Assembly (NCBI GenBank): GCA_964636895.1
Contig: CAZWUW010000006.1
Span: 1 to 57,657 of the forward strand
Origin: CAZWUW01 sp964636895
GTDB lineage: Bacteria > Bacillota > Thermincolia > Thermincolales > CAZWUW01
Direction: 5' to 3'
DNA length: 57,657 nucleotides
Of this stretch, positions 1-8,016 are shown piece by piece; positions within the stretch are counted from its first letter, which is position 1; each line of letters begins with the position of its first letter. Position numbers and translations under genes: made by a program. Under the pieces are notes generated by a model. That model saw nothing but the letters and a program-made list of their open reading frames with translations, was not told the origin of the DNA and searched no databases.

Positions 1-16
1 GGCTAGGATGTGAACA

Positions 17-43
17 AAGTGAGGAGCAATCCCCACTCTTTTT
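17..43 (-). terminator. Possible terminator after the ytxH-like gene
   Basis: Read on the minus strand, an imperfect stem (AGTGGGG pairing with CCTCACT, six-base loop) follows the stop at position 53 and leads into TTGTTC. The T-run is poor on this strand and better on the other, so the call is tentative. Confidence 0.4.
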
Positions 44-52
44 AATAATCCC

Positions 53-235
53 CTATTTCATTAAATCATCCATGGAATTTCTGACTCCTTTAATCACCCT
101 GCGCGCCCTGGATTGTGCTTGCTTCGTCTGTTCCATCCAGTTATTCCGCTTTTTCATTTGTGGAGCTACAAATAGTCCGACCAGAGCCGCGATAAATCCT
201 CCGGCCAACAATCCATTGAGAAAACCTCTGCGCAC
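53..235 (-). CDS. Small YtxH-like membrane-anchored protein
   Basis: A 60-residue protein with one hydrophobic segment (about residues 7-25) followed by a strongly basic, probably helical tail (KKRNN, RARRVIKGVR). This is the layout of the YtxH family: a single N-terminal membrane anchor with a charged cytoplasmic helix. YtxH proteins are common in spore-forming Firmicutes; their biochemical role is not established. An AAGGGGG ribosome binding site lies just upstream (about 244-250). It is the last gene of a run of small minus-strand genes (DUF4126, PRC-barrel, zinc ribbon). It is shorter than the usual 100-140 residues of the family, so the family name is tentative. Confidence 0.6.
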   Translation of the reverse strand: MRRGFLNGLLAGGFIAALVGLFVAPQMKKRNNWMEQTKQAQSRARRVIKGVRNSMDDLMK

Positions 236-262
236 CTGTTTTCACCCCCTTAACGGCAAATA

Positions 263-433
263 TTAACTTAATTCATCCTGATTGCCGAAAGCCACCAGAC
301 TGCCGTCTTCGGCAACCTCGTAGATGTTCACTTCATCCTTGTGTTTCCGGTACTCCACACAGCAGTCCCAACAATAGAACTGGTCTACGCCAACACGACC
401 GATTGCTTTACTGCCACAAGCGGGACAATTCAT
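263..433 (-). CDS. 56-residue zinc-ribbon protein
   Basis: This short ORF starts at ATG 433-431, encodes 56 residues and ends with TAA at 263-265. It begins MNCPACG and continues to FYCWDCC, giving a CPxC pair and a CxxC pair about 17 residues apart, the pattern of a single zinc ribbon. The tail is acidic. The start codon overlaps the stop of the upstream PRC-barrel gene as TAATG, which implies translational coupling. A GGAG-like site (GAAAGGAGAAGGGC) lies just upstream of the start inside that gene. The function is unknown; a metal-binding accessory or nucleic-acid contact module is possible. The Cys pairs and the coupling make a real gene likely. Confidence 0.75.
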   Translation of the reverse strand: MNCPACGSKAIGRVGVDQFYCWDCCVEYRKHKDEVNIYEVAEDGSLVAFGNQDELS

Positions 434-918
434 TAATGCCCTTCTCCTTTCGTATCAGCTAGAATCACCTGCTCACCTACGATGTCCAGCTGACCGGCAA
501 CATTAACGGTTGTCCGGCCATTTAATAAATCATCCATAATACCGCTAGACAGCTCATAACCGTGAATTTTGCCATTACCCGGTGAAATAACCAAATCCTG
601 AATAACTCCTAATTCTTTGCCTTCTGAAGTAATCAACATATATCCTATTACATCACTGCGATGCTGTAAAAATTCGGCTATTTCAGAAATATCACGGATG
701 CAATTTTTATCCTCCACTACTACAGCAGTCCCGGTAATATCCTGAACTTCATGCAATAGTACTGCCCTGGCAGCGCGCAACCACCCGCCATCAGCAACGA
801 TAAAACCAATCAGATGACATCCCCTTATATCATACAACAGCTCTTTTACTTCACCCAATTGTTCACCGGTGAGGGCTTCTACTACCGGCAGGCTAAGCAA
901 TTCCCTTCCTTTGCGCAA
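433..918 (-). CDS. PRC-barrel domain protein
   Basis: A 161-residue protein with two PRC-barrel-like halves. The first (about 1-75) opens with RKGRELLSLPVV and contains GEQLGEVKELLYD; the second (about 85-150) contains GKELGVIQDLVIS and GKIHGYELSSGI. These G-x-v-x-d-l repeats typify the PRC-barrel fold of photosynthetic reaction centre H subunits and RimM, also found as stand-alone YlmC/YmxH-like proteins in sporulating Firmicutes. No catalytic motif is visible. The start is TTG at 918, nine bases after a clear GGAGG. It lies six bases after the DUF4126 gene and overlaps the next gene as TAATG, so it is mid-operon. The specific role is unknown. Confidence 0.8.
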   Translation of the reverse strand: MRKGRELLSLPVVEALTGEQLGEVKELLYDIRGCHLIGFIVADGGWLRAARAVLLHEVQDITGTAVVVEDKNCIRDISEIAEFLQHRSDVIGYMLITSEGKELGVIQDLVISPGNGKIHGYELSSGIMDDLLNGRTTVNVAGQLDIVGEQVILADTKGEGH

Positions 919-924
919 ATCTTT

Positions 925-1488
925 TTACCTCCATGTTCGAGTACGCCTGCTTGCAGAATACCGGTGGTTTTGGCGCAATCTCCTGGCAAAAACATACAGC
1001 AGTAATCCCCAAATTATTAATGACAGCCACGGCAGCAGTATTATCATTACCGTACCGGCAACCGCCAACGCATCTAATAAATTACTACTGTTGCCGGGAA
1101 AACCGGGACGTTCCCCCGGCAAACCAAAATATACAATAATCGCATGGGATAATGCTGCTACAAAACCGCCAAAAATAAAACCCAAAAAATTGCCAAAACC
1201 GGGAAAAAAAGCTGTAAAAAGAATGCCTCCGGCAATTATTTTTAGACCCAATTGTAAGCTGCCATGACTTTCATTGTAGCCTATTGCCCGCCAGGCCAGT
1301 ACTTCATAACCCATAAACATAATTAGCAGCAATAATACCGGGAGGGTAGCCAAAAAACCAAAACCTGGCTGAAGCGGGAATTTATCGGCATACCGGCTGA
1401 TCAGCCCGACCATTAGTAAGGGAAACCAGGACCGAATCCCTGCCACATAAGCCAGTCCGATACCTAAACCGAATTCATACAAGGCCAA
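925..1488 (-). CDS. DUF4126-like integral membrane protein
   Basis: A 187-residue hydrophobic protein with about five membrane segments. The pattern (GLGIGLAYVAGIRSWFPLL near the N-terminus, then a glycine-rich helix around residues 85-115) resembles the DUF4126 family, for which no function is known. The C-terminal tail is very basic (FARRLRQNHR... RRTRTWR). TTG at 1488 is chosen as start because AAGGTGG lies about nine bases upstream. It is the first gene of the small-gene run leading to the YtxH-like gene. The roughly 60 bases between it and cbiO show no terminator. Confidence 0.6.
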   Translation of the reverse strand: MALYEFGLGIGLAYVAGIRSWFPLLMVGLISRYADKFPLQPGFGFLATLPVLLLLIMFMGYEVLAWRAIGYNESHGSLQLGLKIIAGGILFTAFFPGFGNFLGFIFGGFVAALSHAIIVYFGLPGERPGFPGNSSNLLDALAVAGTVMIILLPWLSLIIWGLLLYVFARRLRQNHRYSASRRTRTWR

Positions 1489-1551
1489 CGGCTGCCACCA
1501 CCTTCACTGGTCATTTCTATTATGACCAGATAATCCGTAAAAAATGCAATC

Positions 1552-2406
1552 CTATCCGTTGACAGTTGGCCGCATTATGCAATTAAATATTTTGCAAAGC
1601 TGTTCAGTAGCCTCTGTTACATTTTTAGGTGTTTCCACCGGCAGACCTCTGCTTTGCAGCTCGGCAAATAATTGCATCAAAACCGGCGGGTCAATATTGG
1701 CCTCCCGTAAAATTTCCGGGCGATTGAAGGCATCTTCCGGGCTGCCCCGGAAAATAAAGCGGCCGCAGCTCAATACATAAACGGTTTGGGCTAATTGGGG
1801 CACAATATTTACATCATGGGTAGTAAGCACCAAAGCAGTGCCGTACTTTTCCCTGACCAGTCGGAGCAATTCGATAATCTCCTGTTTGGACCTGCAATCA
1901 ACACCGTTAAACGGCTCATCCATAATCAATAATTCAGGCCGCATTACTAACGCCCCGGCCAAAGCTACTTTTTTCTTTTCGCCCCCGCTCAGGTAATGAG
2001 GAATCCGGTCCTTTAAATGGCTGATACCGATATCAGTCATAATTTCTTCCACCATGTGCCGCACCTGCTGTATAGGAAGGCCATGGTTCACCGGACTGAA
2101 GGCAATGTCATCCCAGACAGTGGGACCGATAATCTGCTCTTCCACATTTTGAAACACTACCCCCATACGGCGCCGGACCTCTTTAAAAGCACTCTGTGGA
2201 TTGACACCAAAGACCCGGACTTCGCCTTCCAGCGGTTTTAGCAGACCCATGATGTGGCCCAGCAAAGTAGTTTTCCCCGAACCATTCGGGCCCAGGATAA
2301 CCACGCTTTCACCCGCGGTCATGCGAAATTCCATACCGCAAATGGATACTTCCGTCCGGTCCGCATAAAGATGCCGAACGCAATTTACCCGCACAATTTC
2401 CTTCAC
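1552..2406 (-). CDS. cbiO: Energy-coupling factor ATPase of a cobalt/nickel transporter
   Basis: A 284-residue ABC ATPase. The Walker A (GPNGSGKTT, about residue 40), Q-loop, signature LSGGEKKKVALAGAL and Walker B LLIMDEPFNGVD are intact, followed by the switch histidine in LTTHDVN. It powers ECF-type metal uptake with CbiQ and CbiM. Its ATG overlaps the cbiQ stop as ATGA, so the two are translationally coupled. The family length is usual. The operon order fur-cbiM-cbiQ-cbiO supports a cobalt or nickel substrate. Cobalt is favoured because a corrinoid-dependent methanol system lies next door, but the ATPase itself does not determine specificity. Confidence 0.92.
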   Translation of the reverse strand: MKEIVRVNCVRHLYADRTEVSICGMEFRMTAGESVVILGPNGSGKTTLLGHIMGLLKPLEGEVRVFGVNPQSAFKEVRRRMGVVFQNVEEQIIGPTVWDDIAFSPVNHGLPIQQVRHMVEEIMTDIGISHLKDRIPHYLSGGEKKKVALAGALVMRPELLIMDEPFNGVDCRSKQEIIELLRLVREKYGTALVLTTHDVNIVPQLAQTVYVLSCGRFIFRGSPEDAFNRPEILREANIDPPVLMQLFAELQSRGLPVETPKNVTEATEQLCKIFNCIMRPTVNG

Positions 2407-3104
2407 ATTATCACCGCCAGTGTAAATACCGTTATACCCAAGCCTACAGGCAGCAGGTCACCGGGCCAAATTACTTGAGCACTGCGGGCAACGACTATTT
2501 GTCCGTTATAACCTCGCAAATTCATTATATCGTACATTCTTTCAGCCATTTCCCATGAATGCAAAAATAATACCGCCATACCCTGAACCAGATTCCTGAT
2601 GTTTCCGACCAGCCGGAAAGGGCTGTAACCTCCCCGAAGCCTGATAGATCGAAAAAAATTTGCCATGCTGCGGAGCAGTATAAAAAAACTTCGGTAAGTC
2701 ATAAATAATCCATCAGCCAGCAATCCAGGCAAAATTTTACGTAACACACCAAATATTTCCACGAAAGAAGTAGTGCCAATCAGCAGCATTACCGATAATG
2801 CCGCCACCATTGCTTTGGCTGGCACCAGTAAAGTCCAGAAGGATATACTGCGGGCGCTTAAGGCAAATATAACGGCAAAAAAAGCCGGATAAATCGTATA
2901 TGTAAGCATTCTGCCGAGGGGCAGACGGGACAGCAGCAGCAACACCAATACTGTTGCTGCTGGCAAGCCCAGCACAGTCAGATGATCAGTTACCATGACC
3001 GACCCAATCAAAAACATAGTCATAATAAGTTTGGCAGTGGCTGAGCATTTGTACAGCAGCCCGTTGCCTTTTAACGCCAGACAGTCCAAAAAGGCCACGT
3101 CCAT
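2403..3104 (-). CDS. cbiQ: ECF transporter transmembrane protein CbiQ
   Basis: A 233-residue membrane protein with about five hydrophobic segments between residues 20 and 230. It carries two Arg-Gly coupling motifs (SIRLRGGY and MNLRGYNG). These correspond to the paired Ala-Arg-Gly motifs by which EcfT/CbiQ subunits contact the two ATPases. It sits three bases after cbiM and overlaps cbiO, so it is part of one cotranscribed uptake unit. A separate CbiN-like small subunit is not visible. Confidence 0.9.
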   Translation of the reverse strand: MDVAFLDCLALKGNGLLYKCSATAKLIMTMFLIGSVMVTDHLTVLGLPAATVLVLLLLSRLPLGRMLTYTIYPAFFAVIFALSARSISFWTLLVPAKAMVAALSVMLLIGTTSFVEIFGVLRKILPGLLADGLFMTYRSFFILLRSMANFFRSIRLRGGYSPFRLVGNIRNLVQGMAVLFLHSWEMAERMYDIMNLRGYNGQIVVARSAQVIWPGDLLPVGLGITVFTLAVIM

Positions 3105-3107
3105 AAG

Positions 3108-3893
3108 CTACACCCCGGTTTCTTCGGTTTCAGCATCTTCCTTCTCCGGTCCGCTTTCCGCCTCCCGGCTGCTTTCTGCCACCCGGCTACTTTCTGCCAC
3201 CCGGCCGCTACGGGGATTCCCATCGGTACTCATACCAAGGATATCCGGTCTGACCCGCAATAAGAATCCCACTATACCGAAAACCGCCAGGCTTTCTATG
3301 ACTGCCCCCGGCAAAGTTACCGGCAGCACCATAGCCGCAAACCGCGACACGGATAATCCGGGTAATTCCGACTGTACTTCTGTGGCATGCCGGTCTACAA
3401 ATACAGCCGGATCCACCTGCGATGCTGCCACCACGCTAATCATCATCAGGCTGGAAACAACCAACGCCAACATAGTGGTTAAAGCCGCCGCCACGGGCAG
3501 TTTAATCCGCCGGCTCAGCCAACGGAATAGGTAATACCCAAGAAACACTTCACTACCTACGGCCAGGCTGTTTAAGCCAACCATAGTAAGACCTCCGTGA
3601 CCGATTAAGCCAAGCAGCAGGTTTACCAGAAAGACTGCAATAAACCCAAGTCCCGGTCCCAGAATAATCCCGGCCAGCACCGTCAGGTTCAGATGATACG
3701 GTATCAGGCCCAAGGGCACCGACATTACTACCATTATAAAAGCGCTGACAATGCCCAAACGCGGTATCATTTTGTTAATATCGCGATCCCGCAGTCGGTA
3801 TAAAGCAAAAGCTATAATTAATCCGGTAATAACAAACCCAAGCACTGGTAAGAAAAAAGGTAAAATTCCGTCCGGGATATGCAAATGGCTCAT
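3108..3893 (-). CDS. cbiM: Cobalt/nickel substrate-binding membrane subunit CbiM
   Basis: A 261-residue protein with the N-terminal HIPDG motif (residues 5-9) of CbiM/NikM proteins, whose extreme N-terminus coordinates the metal. About six membrane segments follow to residue 225. The last 35 residues are hydrophilic and contain a repeated RVAESS unit encoded by a 21-bp tandem repeat near 3152-3214. Such a tail is not part of the core fold. The ATG overlaps the end of the fur-family gene by four bases. The substrate is cobalt or nickel; the neighbouring corrinoid enzymes favour cobalt (inference). Confidence 0.9.
   Translation of the reverse strand: MSHLHIPDGILPFFLPVLGFVITGLIIAFALYRLRDRDINKMIPRLGIVSAFIMVVMSVPLGLIPYHLNLTVLAGIILGPGLGFIAVFLVNLLLGLIGHGGLTMVGLNSLAVGSEVFLGYYLFRWLSRRIKLPVAAALTTMLALVVSSLMMISVVAASQVDPAVFVDRHATEVQSELPGLSVSRFAAMVLPVTLPGAVIESLAVFGIVGFLLRVRPDILGMSTDGNPRSGRVAESSRVAESSREAESGPEKEDAETEETGV
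3152..3214. repeat. 21-bp in-frame tandem repeat in cbiM tail
   Basis: About three units of a 21-bp sequence containing CTTTCTGCCACCCGGCT (the first diverged) encode R-[VE]-A-E-S-S-R type repeats in the hydrophilic CbiM C-terminus. The unit is a multiple of three, so copy-number change would not break the frame. Confidence 0.7.
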
Positions 3894-4345
3894 GCGTTCA
3901 CCTCCTTAAAATGGTGCGGTTTTTCCTTCACCTGACAAGCTGCACAGTAGCCAAACACCTCGAACCGGTGAGTCACCACCTGAAATTGCCGCTCTCCTTC
4001 GTCCACCCGGATATTTTCCAAGGGGCAGACCGGTAATTCCCATGCCCCGCCGCAACCCAGACAAACCAGGTGATGGTGATGTGTATGCCGGTCGTTGATT
4101 TCATACCTCCGGCACCCGTCACTGAAGTCCAACCGGTTGACTATATGCAGTTCCACCAGCAGGTGCAGGTTTCGATAGACTGTATCAAAACTGGCGCGGG
4201 GGAAATTTTTACGGATACGTTTAAATACTTCTTTGGCACTTAAATGTTTCGTGGCGGCCAGTAATATCCGCAATATTTCTTTACGCTGGGGGGTCATTTT
4301 ACATTTTTGATCAATTAGCCGAGCCTGAATCTCTTCATAATTCAA
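3890..4345 (-). CDS. Fur-family metalloregulator heading the cbiMQO operon
   Basis: A 151-residue Fur-family repressor. The N-terminal winged helix contains KMTPQRKEILRILL and ASFDTVYRNLHLL (recognition helix). The dimerisation domain has a His-rich metal site (DRHTHHHH) and two structural zinc pairs, CLGC and CAAC. The start chosen is TTG at 4345, because GGGAGGG lies eight bases upstream. An in-frame ATG at 4372 would put the start inside the promoter/operator. It overlaps cbiM by four bases, so the regulator and transporter are one transcript. This arrangement suggests metal-responsive autoregulation, perhaps by cobalt, nickel or zinc; Fur, Zur, Nur and PerR subtypes cannot be separated by eye. 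Confidence 0.85.
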   Translation of the reverse strand: MNYEEIQARLIDQKCKMTPQRKEILRILLAATKHLSAKEVFKRIRKNFPRASFDTVYRNLHLLVELHIVNRLDFSDGCRRYEINDRHTHHHHLVCLGCGGAWELPVCPLENIRVDEGERQFQVVTHRFEVFGYCAACQVKEKPHHFKEVNA

Positions 4346-4360
4346 CGTTTTTGCCCTCCC

Positions 4361-4389
4361 AATCAGAATCATTCTTATTTAATATTATA
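4361..4389 (-). promoter_or_regulatory. fur-cbiMQO promoter with palindromic operator
   Basis: On the minus strand a TATAAT box (4384-4389) is followed by AGAAT-C-ATTCT (4365-4375), a perfect 5-1-5 palindrome at the expected transcription start. The one-base centre and A/T-rich arms resemble Fur/Per/Zur boxes, so autoregulation is likely. No good -35 was found. Confidence 0.6.
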
Positions 4390-4521
4390 TCCTGTTGGCT
4401 GAAGAATTACTATGTTTTTAGAAAAAACCTTTACTAACAAGGATACCCATTTTTTGTCATCGTAAAACATGCTTTACTGCGCAATCGCAAGGTCTTAATG
4501 CTATCCGAAGGGCAATAGCAG

Positions 4522-4556
4522 AAAAAGTGGCCGGAATAATATCTCCAACCACTTTT
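4522..4556 (-). terminator. Terminator after ramA
   Basis: Downstream of the ramA stop, AAAAGTGGTTGGA pairs with TCCGGCCACTTTTT (G-T wobbles inside) around a short AT-rich loop and ends in TTTTTC. It would end the mtaB-mtaC1-cobW-ramA transcript. The rest of 4390-4592 shows nothing else. Confidence 0.6.
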
Positions 4557-4592
4557 AACAGCTAGCCGCCAAATTCCAGCTTTATTGAAAAA

Positions 4593-6227
4593 TCAGGATT
4601 TTTCCCGTCGAAAGGGTATTAATGAAAACTTATAGACTTTTTCCGGGCAGTTAAGCTCACATCTTTTACAAGCCGTGCCATTACAACGGTCTGGCCGGAT
4701 AATCATAGTATTATCAGTATCACCGGTAAAAGCCAGGGCTTTTTCCGGGCATTTGCCGATACAACTGCCGCAGCCGGTGCACCCCGCAAACTGAATATAT
4801 GACGGATAACCGACAACATCTATATATGATATTCCGCGGTAACCCAAATCCGGAATATCCCGTTCATATAACCGGATTATCTCAGGATTAGGATTAGGGG
4901 CTGTCAATTCGGGCAGTTTATACATTTTAGCAAACCGGTGGTAATGTTCCCAGGGCATCCCTTCACCCCACAAAGACAATTCCAGCAGATAAGCCTGTTC
5001 AAAGGTCCGGGACTCGCCAAACATGCAGTGATTTGCTCTCAGTTGTTGCGCTAAATACTGAAGTGCCCAAAGCTGCTCCGGGTCCAGCACAATATCACGG
5101 GCCATGGCCAGGGATGTGTTGCCTACCTGGTATATCTTTTCGGCCTGGGGTGGAACTAACCCTACCTGCAGCGCCTTCCGGGCATTTACATAAGTACCTG
5201 AAGCCCCTGCCATATATGCCGTTTTAATATCGCTCAGACCTATTCCGGCTTCTTTGGCCAAGGTTATGAAACCGGCTCTGATAGCGCCGATAGCCTTGCC
5301 TGCCTCCACAATGTCATGTTCGCTAAATACTACTTCCCGACCTAGGTGCAGCTTGCCGTCCGGTGTCTTAATTCCAGGAAGCCGGATAAGGTTTGCTGCC
5401 ATGCCCTCGTAAATAATAGAAACTACCCCGGTGCCGGTAATACCGGTACTCCTGGCTGCTCCTTCTTCAATAACCGTTGGTGCCGTCAAGTCCACCAGAT
5501 CTCCGGGCATACTCAGCATCTCGGTGTTCAGGACATAACAACGGAACCCTACCTTTTCGGCTTTTATATCATGAACGGCTCCCGGGGCCGCCAGCATGCC
5601 AAATTCAATATGCTGCCCTTCCAAAGCCGGGCCTGCCGCACAAGAGCCGGTTATAATCTGATCTCCAGCTTTTAAAGCCATCTCGGCATTGGTGCCATAG
5701 TCTGTGACTAAAGCAATTTCATCTCTCTCCATAAGTTTGGATTTTACCATCATGGCCAGGGCATCGGCGCCAATTTCATGCTTTACCGCAGAAGGAATAT
5801 ATACCTCTACCGCACCTGACAGGTCTAAACCTGCAATGTCTGCGGCAGCCAGTTTTTTGGCATCCCGGTTAGGCGGCGTTATCCCCAGCAATCTTTTTTT
5901 GCGTTCTCCGGCGTAAGCCAGGTCCCTAATTTCAATCCCTTCAAATAATGACAACTGAATAGGATTGCCGCATACAGCCAACCGTTTGATTTCATTTTTC
6001 GGCACTGCTAAGTAATCAATTACCTGGTTAACCGTCTCCACTACCAGCCGGTGAGCAATATCAAGACCAAACTCAATGGCAAAATTAAGGTGATCCATAA
6101 CATTGGCCCCCGGCAACGGATGCCTGGCAGTAAGCACCGTAGCGATAATCTCTTGCTTTTCCAAATCAATGGCTTGGGCGCGAAAACCGCTGGTCCCCAA
6201 ATCCAGGGCTATTCCTAGCTTTCCCAT
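4593..6227 (-). CDS. ramA: Corrinoid protein reductive activase, RamA/RACo type
   Basis: A 544-residue protein. The N-terminal part has the ASKHA/DUF4445 fold seen in corrinoid activators (LDLGTSGFRAQAID; later VTDYGTNAEMAL and MAGASGTYVN). The last 65 residues hold two cysteine clusters, CTGCGSCIGKCPEKA and CNGTACKRCELNCPEKV, which should bind two [4Fe-4S] clusters. RamA of methanogens has about this length and the same C-terminal ferredoxin domain, whereas RACo of acetogens has an N-terminal [2Fe-2S] domain. It uses ATP to reduce inactive Co(II) corrinoid to Co(I). It follows cobW by three bases and closes the mtaB operon, so MtaC proteins are its probable clients. Confidence 0.9.
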   Translation of the reverse strand: MGKLGIALDLGTSGFRAQAIDLEKQEIIATVLTARHPLPGANVMDHLNFAIEFGLDIAHRLVVETVNQVIDYLAVPKNEIKRLAVCGNPIQLSLFEGIEIRDLAYAGERKKRLLGITPPNRDAKKLAAADIAGLDLSGAVEVYIPSAVKHEIGADALAMMVKSKLMERDEIALVTDYGTNAEMALKAGDQIITGSCAAGPALEGQHIEFGMLAAPGAVHDIKAEKVGFRCYVLNTEMLSMPGDLVDLTAPTVIEEGAARSTGITGTGVVSIIYEGMAANLIRLPGIKTPDGKLHLGREVVFSEHDIVEAGKAIGAIRAGFITLAKEAGIGLSDIKTAYMAGASGTYVNARKALQVGLVPPQAEKIYQVGNTSLAMARDIVLDPEQLWALQYLAQQLRANHCMFGESRTFEQAYLLELSLWGEGMPWEHYHRFAKMYKLPELTAPNPNPEIIRLYERDIPDLGYRGISYIDVVGYPSYIQFAGCTGCGSCIGKCPEKALAFTGDTDNTMIIRPDRCNGTACKRCELNCPEKVYKFSLIPFRREKS

Positions 6228-6230
6228 AAT

Positions 6231-7148
6231 TTATTCCCCCGAATTAAACTGACAGTCAGTAAACTCATCTTCAAGCAAGTTTTTCTGCAACTGAGTGCCT
6301 ATGACCATTATTTTACTTGACTTAAACTCCCGGTCAGTCAGCACCTCATTAATTTCATGGGCCGCCAGGTCAAAACGGACCCATTTATCAGGCAGGCGGA
6401 AAATACCCTTGGCACGGTCAACCGGGCCAAACCGCCGGTCTTTTATCTGGTCAAAAAGGGCTCTTAGTTTTTCAATATCAAAGACACCGTTACTTATCCG
6501 GCCAAATTGTTCGTATTTTTTTAACGGCAGCTCATGCTCATGTACAAAACTTTTTCTTACCGCAACTTTCCTGGTAGTGATGACACTATTTAAAACCCGG
6601 CCAAAGGTAGTCGATATAATCTGACCGGAATTATTAACACGCCTAATAACCTCCTGAATTCTTTCAATTTCGTCGGAGCTCACCTTATCACACTTATTTA
6701 TCACAATTACCTGCGCCATCTCTAGTTGAGCTTCAACAAATCCCCTGTTCTGGCTAAGAATCTCCTGAAACATACCGGCATCAACAATCAAAATGATTCT
6801 AATATCGTCAATATATTTCTCCAGACTGAGACTGCGTAAAATCCCCATTAAGTTTTTAATCGTGGCCACACCAGTTGGTTCAATAAGCAAACGATCCGGA
6901 CGATAAGTTTCGGCAATAGTCCTGATTTGATTGCGCAAATCGGCAGTGAGCGTACAACAGATACAGCCGTTAGGCAGCTCTACCACATCGGCACCCTGTC
7001 CGTCCAGTAAATCGCCGTCAATACCGATTTCTCCGAATTCATTAACCAGCACGGCAACTTTTTCGTTACCTGGCATTTGGTTCAGCAGATTTAACAAGAA
7101 TGTTGTTTTCCCGGCCCCCAGCAAACCGTTAATCACATCAATATGCAT
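6231..7148 (-). CDS. CobW/G3E-family GTPase
   Basis: A 305-residue G3E GTPase. It has Walker A GLLGAGKTT at the N-terminus, the metal-binding CICC (GCICC) of CobW/COG0523 proteins near residue 65, LLIEPTG, and the guanine motif NKCD. COG0523 members act as metallochaperones or metal-insertion GTPases. The start is ATG 7148, about 11 bases after AAGGGG; the in-frame GTG at 7160 is only one base from that site. It sits between mtaC1 and ramA, so delivery of cobalt or handling of corrinoid for the methanol system is a reasonable inference. Zinc delivery to MtaB or MtaA is the main alternative. Confidence 0.85.
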   Translation of the reverse strand: MHIDVINGLLGAGKTTFLLNLLNQMPGNEKVAVLVNEFGEIGIDGDLLDGQGADVVELPNGCICCTLTADLRNQIRTIAETYRPDRLLIEPTGVATIKNLMGILRSLSLEKYIDDIRIILIVDAGMFQEILSQNRGFVEAQLEMAQVIVINKCDKVSSDEIERIQEVIRRVNNSGQIISTTFGRVLNSVITTRKVAVRKSFVHEHELPLKKYEQFGRISNGVFDIEKLRALFDQIKDRRFGPVDRAKGIFRLPDKWVRFDLAAHEINEVLTDREFKSSKIMVIGTQLQKNLLEDEFTDCQFNSGE

Positions 7149-7177
7149 AATCGTCCACACCCCTTTTATAGGCTAAT

Positions 7178-7211
7178 TAACCCGGGCCTGATCCAAGCCA
7201 GGCCCGGGTTA
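7178..7211 (-). promoter_or_regulatory. Intra-operon GC-rich hairpin between mtaC1 and cobW
   Basis: TAACCCGGGCCTG (7178-7190) and CAGGCCCGGGTTA (7199-7211) form a perfect 13-bp stem with an 8-base loop. No T-run follows on the minus strand. It is better placed as an mRNA processing or 3'-end protecting element than as a full terminator, and could keep mtaBC mRNA above cobW-ramA. Confidence 0.7.
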
Positions 7212-7219
7212 CCTAAAAC

Positions 7220-7969
7220 TTAGCTATTCCATTTTTCCCGCATCTGAGTCCAGCTTAAGCCGTTAACAGCGTCACTAGCCATCGCCGGTGCCTGGGAAGC
7301 ATCTTTACCGTAAACTCCAAGATTGTAACCGGTGACATAGTCCAAGGAAACAGCCCCGCCACCACAGACAAAGGGAATGATATTGTTGTCCTTGGTCAGC
7401 CGGTTGGAAATCCGTTCAAAGGCAGTCATGGTAGTAGTCATCAACGCGGTGCCGGTAAGCATCATCGGTTTATATTTCTTAACGGCGGCGATTACATCAT
7501 CTACTGGCACATCCTTGCCGAGGTCAATAACTTCAAAACCGTTGGCCCGCAAAAGCGCATTTACAATTTTCTGACCTAGGTCATGAATATCCCCTTCAGC
7601 AGTGTGAGTGATAACCGTCCCTTTCTTCTCCATGGATTTACCGAGTTTTTCCTCGCATATTTCCAAGCCGGTCAGCATGGCGTCGGAAGCCACGATAGCC
7701 TGGGGCAAATAATATTCACCCTCTTCCCATAATCTGCTGACTTCATTCATCCCTCTAATTAAAGCATCGTTAATAACAACCATTGGATCCTTTGTGGCCA
7801 GCGCTTCATTAACCACATCCACAATACTATCACTATCGCCTTCAATCACGCACTCTAATACCTTTTGTAGAGCGGCATCCTTATTTGATGCTTTTGCCCC
7901 CTTGGCCTCGGTTGCACCACTGAGGTCATATCTAACATATATATTGGCATAACTTGCTATTGTTGCCAT
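7220..7969 (-). CDS. mtaC: Methanol corrinoid protein MtaC (copy 1)
   Basis: A 249-residue methyl-carrying corrinoid protein. Residues about 30-110 form the helical cap domain (MNEVSRLWEEGEYYLPQ). Residues about 118-235 form the cobalamin-binding Rossmann domain, with the signature GDIHDLG in which H129 is the expected lower cobalt ligand. A 35-residue N-terminal extension carries NIYVRYDL, also seen in copy 2. MtaC accepts the methanol methyl from MtaB and passes it to MtaA. It lies 47 bases after mtaB with a good GGAGG before ATG 7969, so it is the cognate partner. It is more than half identical by eye to copy 2, much less like copy 3. Confidence 0.92.
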   Translation of the reverse strand: MATIASYANIYVRYDLSGATEAKGAKASNKDAALQKVLECVIEGDSDSIVDVVNEALATKDPMVVINDALIRGMNEVSRLWEEGEYYLPQAIVASDAMLTGLEICEEKLGKSMEKKGTVITHTAEGDIHDLGQKIVNALLRANGFEVIDLGKDVPVDDVIAAVKKYKPMMLTGTALMTTTMTAFERISNRLTKDNNIIPFVCGGGAVSLDYVTGYNLGVYGKDASQAPAMASDAVNGLSWTQMREKWNS

Positions 7970-8016
7970 CTTAGTCCCTCCTTTTATTTACCGGCAATTT
8001 TCACCGGCCTTGGGTA

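Noticed and set aside
869..1267. A 132-codon plus-strand frame over DUF4126
   Set aside because: Antisense shadow of a membrane protein gene, rich in Lys/Pro, with no ribosome site.
7149..7160. GTG 7160 as the cobW start
   Set aside because: The AAGGGG site is one base from this GTG, too close; ATG 7148 has normal spacing and is followed at once by the G-domain strand.
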